This document shows positions 61,510 to 64,000 of a stretch of 64,000 nucleotides of DNA, one piece after another. Numbering within the stretch: the first letter of the stretch is position 1; every line of letters begins with the position of its first letter. The notes under the pieces were generated by a model that saw only the letters and a program-made list of their open reading frames with translations, was not told the DNA's origin and searched no databases. Made by a program: the position numbers and the translations under genes. Source of the stretch: Leifsonia sp. 1010 (GTDB lineage Bacteria; Actinomycetota; Actinomycetes; Actinomycetales; Microbacteriaceae); NCBI RefSeq assembly GCF_031455295.1, contig NZ_JAVDSL010000001.1, positions 992,001-1,056,000 of the forward strand, read 5' to 3'.

Positions 61510-62013
61510 ATGCTGGAGCCCTTCGCCTCGTGGTCGGAGTTCAATGTCGCGGTCGCTGGGGCCGGCGCCGCGCTCGGTGGTCTGCTCATCGTCGCCCTGT
61601 CGGTCAACATCAAGACCATCGCCGAGTCACGGGGACTCGCGGCCCGCGCGGGAGCGTCCATCGCCGGCCTCATCCTGGGTGTCGCGCTGTCGTGCGCCGC
61701 GCTCATCCCGGGTCAGGGCACGATCGGGTACGGCGTCCAGGTGCTCATCGGCACCGCGCTGTGCGCCGTCGTGGTGGTGCGCTCCGCGGAGGCGGTGCAG
61801 CGGGATGCGGTGCAGACCGGGTTCCGCCGCTACACGGCCGAGCGGGTCGCGCTGTTCGCCTTCCCACCCGCGCTGTACGCGGTGGCCGGCCTCGTGCTCG
61901 TGCTGGCGCCGGCGCTGCCGCTCGGGCTGATCCTGGTGGCCGTCGGCACCATCCTGGCCATCGTCACGACCGTGCTGTTCTCGTGGGTCGCCCTGGTCGA
62001 GGTGCTGCGCTGA
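61510..62013 (+). CDS. Small integral membrane protein
   Basis: A 167-residue protein with about four to five hydrophobic helices (AVAGAGAALGGLLIVALSVNI, SIAGLILGVALSCAALIPG, VLIGTALCAVVVVRS, ALYAVAGLVLVLAPALPLGLILVAV). No motif recognised. It converges with the MarR gene at 62020. Leaderless start suggested by TACGCT upstream. Confidence 0.75.
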   Translation: MLEPFASWSEFNVAVAGAGAALGGLLIVALSVNIKTIAESRGLAARAGASIAGLILGVALSCAALIPGQGTIGYGVQVLIGTALCAVVVVRSAEAVQRDAVQTGFRRYTAERVALFAFPPALYAVAGLVLVLAPALPLGLILVAVGTILAIVTTVLFSWVALVEVLR

Positions 62014-62019
62014 CTCGGT

Positions 62020-62472
62020 TCAGGCAGGCTGCACGCTGAGCTGGGGGAGAGCGTCCACCAGCGGGGCGAGCTCCGGCACCTGACGAGCGCCGTCGAGCGC
62101 GCGTGAGAGCGCGGCGTCGTGGACCGGGCGGGCGGTGTCGAGCAGCTCGTGCCCGTCGCCGGTCAGCTCGGTGTAGATGCCGCGGCGGTCGTCGTCGCAG
62201 AGGATGCGGGTGAGCAGCCCGCGGTCTTCGAGGCGGTTCACGAGACGGGTGGTCGCGCTCGGGCTGAGGGCGCTCGCGCGGGCGAGCTGCTGCATGCGCA
62301 TGTGCCAGCCGTCCTGCCGGGCGAGCGCGTCGAGCACCGTGTACTCGACGACCGACAGCTGCACCTCCTTGCTCAGCTCGCGCTCCAGCTCCGCCTCGAT
62401 GTACCCGTGCAGCGCGGCGAGCGTGCGCCAGCCGTGCGCGCGCACCTCCACGGCGTCGTCGGCGATGCCCAT
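62020..62472 (-). CDS. MarR-family regulator
   Basis: A 150-residue MarR regulator starting MGIADDAVEVRAHGWRTLAALH, with the winged helix MQQLARASALSPSATTRLVNRLEDRGLLTRI. GGAAGGGG precedes the ATG at 62472. It is divergent from the MFS gene and a perfect palindrome TTGCACGTGCAA lies between, consistent with control of the exporter and itself. Confidence 0.9.
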   Translation of the reverse strand: MGIADDAVEVRAHGWRTLAALHGYIEAELERELSKEVQLSVVEYTVLDALARQDGWHMRMQQLARASALSPSATTRLVNRLEDRGLLTRILCDDDRRGIYTELTGDGHELLDTARPVHDAALSRALDGARQVPELAPLVDALPQLSVQPA

Positions 62473-62518
62473 GGGCGCCCCTTCCCGGTCGTCTCGGCAG
62501 ACGGGTTGCGCGAAGTAG

Positions 62519-62530
62519 TTGCACGTGCAA
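62519..62530 (+). promoter_or_regulatory. Perfect palindrome, probable MarR operator
   Basis: TTGCACGTGCAA, 12 bp, 47 bp before the MarR start codon and 66 bp before the MFS start. A loose half-site (CTGCAA) recurs at 62547-62552. Confidence 0.65.
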
Positions 62531-62595
62531 GTATTTATAGCGCGTCTGCAACTAACAGAGTAGCGCACCACCCCCGCATCCCGAAGGAGACATCC

Positions 62596-63798
62596 ATGCC
62601 CGCTGGCCTGATCGCCCTCGCACTCGGAGGGTTCGGCATCGGACTCACCGAGTTCGTGATCGCCGGGCTCCTGCCCGAGGTCGCCGCCGACTTCCACGTC
62701 GACGAGGCGACCGCGGGGTGGCTGATCTCGGGGTACGCGCTCGCGGTGGTCGTCGGAGCGCTCGGTCTCACCGCCGCGGCCACGCGCATCCCGCGCAAAG
62801 CGGCGCTGCTCGGGCTGATGGTGCTCTTCGTCGTGGGCAACCTGCTCTCGGCGATCGCGCCGGACTACGGCGTCATGCTCGGCGGGCGCATCCTCGCCGC
62901 ACTCTGCCACGGCGCGTTCTTCGGCATCGGCTCGGTGGTCGCCGCCGGTCTCGTCGCGCCGGAGAAGCAGGCGCGCGCCATCGCCGTCATGTTCACCGGT
63001 CTGACCGCGGCGAACGTGCTCGGCGTGCCGTTCGGCACCCTCCTCGGACAGGCGTTCGGCTGGCGGTCGACGTTCTGGGCGATCACGGTGATCGGAGTGG
63101 CAGCGATGATCGGCGTGGCCCTGCTCGTGCCGCGCGACGCCGGCGACCGGCCGGGCGCGGGGCTGCGCGGCGAGCTGTCGGCGTTCCGCTCCGGGCAGGT
63201 GTGGCTGTCGCTCGCAGCCACCGTTCTGGGCTTCGGCGGGATGTTCGGCGCCTTCACGTACATCGCCTACACGCTGACCGGCGTGTCCGGGTTCCCCTCC
63301 TCCGCGGTGCCGTGGCTCCTCATCCTGTTCGGGCTCGGTCTGTTCGCGGGCAACTGGGTCGGCGGCCGCCTGGCCGACCGGTCGATCGACGGCACGCTGC
63401 TCTGGCTGCTCGGCGCGCTGGCGGTCGTTCTCGTCGGCTTCGCCCTGGTGGCCGGGATGCCGGTCGGCGCGGTGATCGCGCTCGTTCTCATGGGGGCGTT
63501 CGGGTTCGCGACGGTTCCCGCGCTCCAGCTGCGGGTGCTCTCGTACGCCTCGCACGCGCCGACCCTCGCCTCGGGCGGCAACATCGCCGCCTTCAACCTC
63601 GGGAACGCGCTCGGCGCCTGGCTGGGCGGCCTCACCATCGCGGCCGGGCTGGGCTACACATCGCCCCTGTGGGTGGGCGCAGCGATGACGGTGGGGGCAC
63701 TCGTCGTCGTCGCGATCGCGGCCTCCGCCTCCCGCCGACGCTCTTCGCATAACGAACGCGAAGAAATCGAGACCTCGGGCGCCGCTCTTCCGTTCTAG
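62596..63798 (+). CDS. MFS transporter, AraJ/drug-export type
   Basis: A 400-residue transporter with twelve predicted helices (begins MPAGLIALALGGFGIGLTEFVIAGLLPEVAADF) and family motifs such as ISGYALAVVVGALGLTAAATRIPRKAALL and HGAFFGIGSVVAAGL. These are typical of the AraJ/YdhP drug-efflux group. A GAAGGAGA site precedes the ATG at 62596. Regulated with MarR. Confidence 0.9.
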   Translation: MPAGLIALALGGFGIGLTEFVIAGLLPEVAADFHVDEATAGWLISGYALAVVVGALGLTAAATRIPRKAALLGLMVLFVVGNLLSAIAPDYGVMLGGRILAALCHGAFFGIGSVVAAGLVAPEKQARAIAVMFTGLTAANVLGVPFGTLLGQAFGWRSTFWAITVIGVAAMIGVALLVPRDAGDRPGAGLRGELSAFRSGQVWLSLAATVLGFGGMFGAFTYIAYTLTGVSGFPSSAVPWLLILFGLGLFAGNWVGGRLADRSIDGTLLWLLGALAVVLVGFALVAGMPVGAVIALVLMGAFGFATVPALQLRVLSYASHAPTLASGGNIAAFNLGNALGAWLGGLTIAAGLGYTSPLWVGAAMTVGALVVVAIAASASRRRSSHNEREEIETSGAALPF

Positions 63799-63849
63799 TA
63801 GACGGCGGAGTACAGTCCCTCCTGTCTCGAACGGTCAGGGGGTGATCGT

Positions 63850-64000
63850 ATGCCGGAAGCTGCTGAGCAGCTGCACCCGCGTCAGGTCACCCCTGCGCGC
63901 GTGCTGATCGGCTCTCTGATCGCCGGCGCCGGCCTGACCGTCCTCGGCTTCTTCCTCGGGGGCGCTTCCGCGTCCGCGGCCGAACCGGCTCCGCCGCCCT
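63850..64000 (+). CDS. Secreted protein, 5' end only (runs off window)
   Basis: A frame starting ATG at 63850 (MPEAAEQLHPRQVTPARVLIG) continues to the window edge. A hydrophobic segment (VLIGSLIAGAGLTVLGFFLGGASASAAEP) is a signal-peptide-like region with cleavage near ASA. GGGGGTGATC lies before the ATG as a weak ribosome site. The rest of the gene is outside the window, so the product cannot be identified. Confidence 0.65.
   Translation, partial: MPEAAEQLHPRQVTPARVLIGSLIAGAGLTVLGFFLGGASASAAEPAPPP

Overview
The window is GC-rich actinobacterial chromosome, dense with short intergenic gaps and many 4-bp start/stop overlaps. The left end carries the cell-division and cell-wall block that lies beside the replication origin in most Actinobacteria: ppiA, rhomboid, crgA, class E sortase, trpG, pknB, pknA, pbpA, rodA, pstP, fhaB, fhaA and tRNA-Leu. 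Overall content (holin-X/DUF3618/YihY cassettes, ChvE-type sugar importer, DUF6458) resembles a free-living Microbacteriaceae such as Leifsonia. The phylum is well supported; the family is inference. I saw no insertion sequence, prophage, CRISPR array or rRNA.

Layout. 1-13.8 kb: the origin-proximal morphogenesis block, with a DnaA-box cluster between rhomboid and crgA; a run of eight minus-strand genes (pknB to fhaA) controls growth and peptidoglycan synthesis through Ser/Thr phosphorylation. 13.8-15.9 kb: a secreted crystallin/I36-like protein facing an ECF sigma factor operon with a membrane partner and a 31-codon ORF. 15.9-20 kb: a frameshifted PucR-type regulator, a zinc alcohol dehydrogenase and an APC permease. 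20-24.7 kb: a five-gene translationally coupled operon for an extracytoplasmic flavin electron-transfer chain (ferric-reductase-like membrane protein, FMN-binding protein, ApbE) plus a two-component system. 24.7-28.3 kb: a racemase/permease pair, an unknown protein and an acetyltransferase. 28.3-30.5 kb: a cyclic-di-GMP pair (EAL, then PAS-GAF-GGDEF).

30.5-33.5 kb: an envelope cassette (YihY, DUF3618, holin-X, repeat-rich helical protein); three of its genes recur as a second copy at 57.9-59.6 kb. 33.7-39.1 kb: a toroid (cyclase-like) protein, a secreted metallophosphoesterase with PKD domain, a RibD-like reductase, MerR and OhrR/MarR regulators and small proteins. 39.2-45.5 kb: a shikimate-dehydrogenase-like gene divergent from a ROK regulator and a ChvE/MmsA/MmsB sugar ABC transporter. 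45.7-52.6 kb: GntR regulator, AzlCD exporter, TetR/MFS pair with two identical operators, quinone oxidoreductase, MarP-like protease and two tiny acidic proteins. 52.6-57.9 kb: CopC-like protein, NarL-type regulator with a degenerate membrane sensor, a secreted metallopeptidase-like protein behind a structured leader, and a Nudix hydrolase. 59.7-64 kb: universal stress protein with two CrcB fluoride channel subunits, a SnoaL-like protein, a small membrane protein, a MarR/MFS pair with a perfect palindrome, and a truncated secreted protein.

Two patterns run through the window. First, translational coupling by ATGA or GTGA overlaps defines many operons. Second, at least ten genes have a TANNNT-like -10 box 6-7 nt before the start codon and no Shine-Dalgarno sequence, as expected of leaderless mRNAs. 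Positions are read directly from the sequence; functions rest on motif recognition without database searches.
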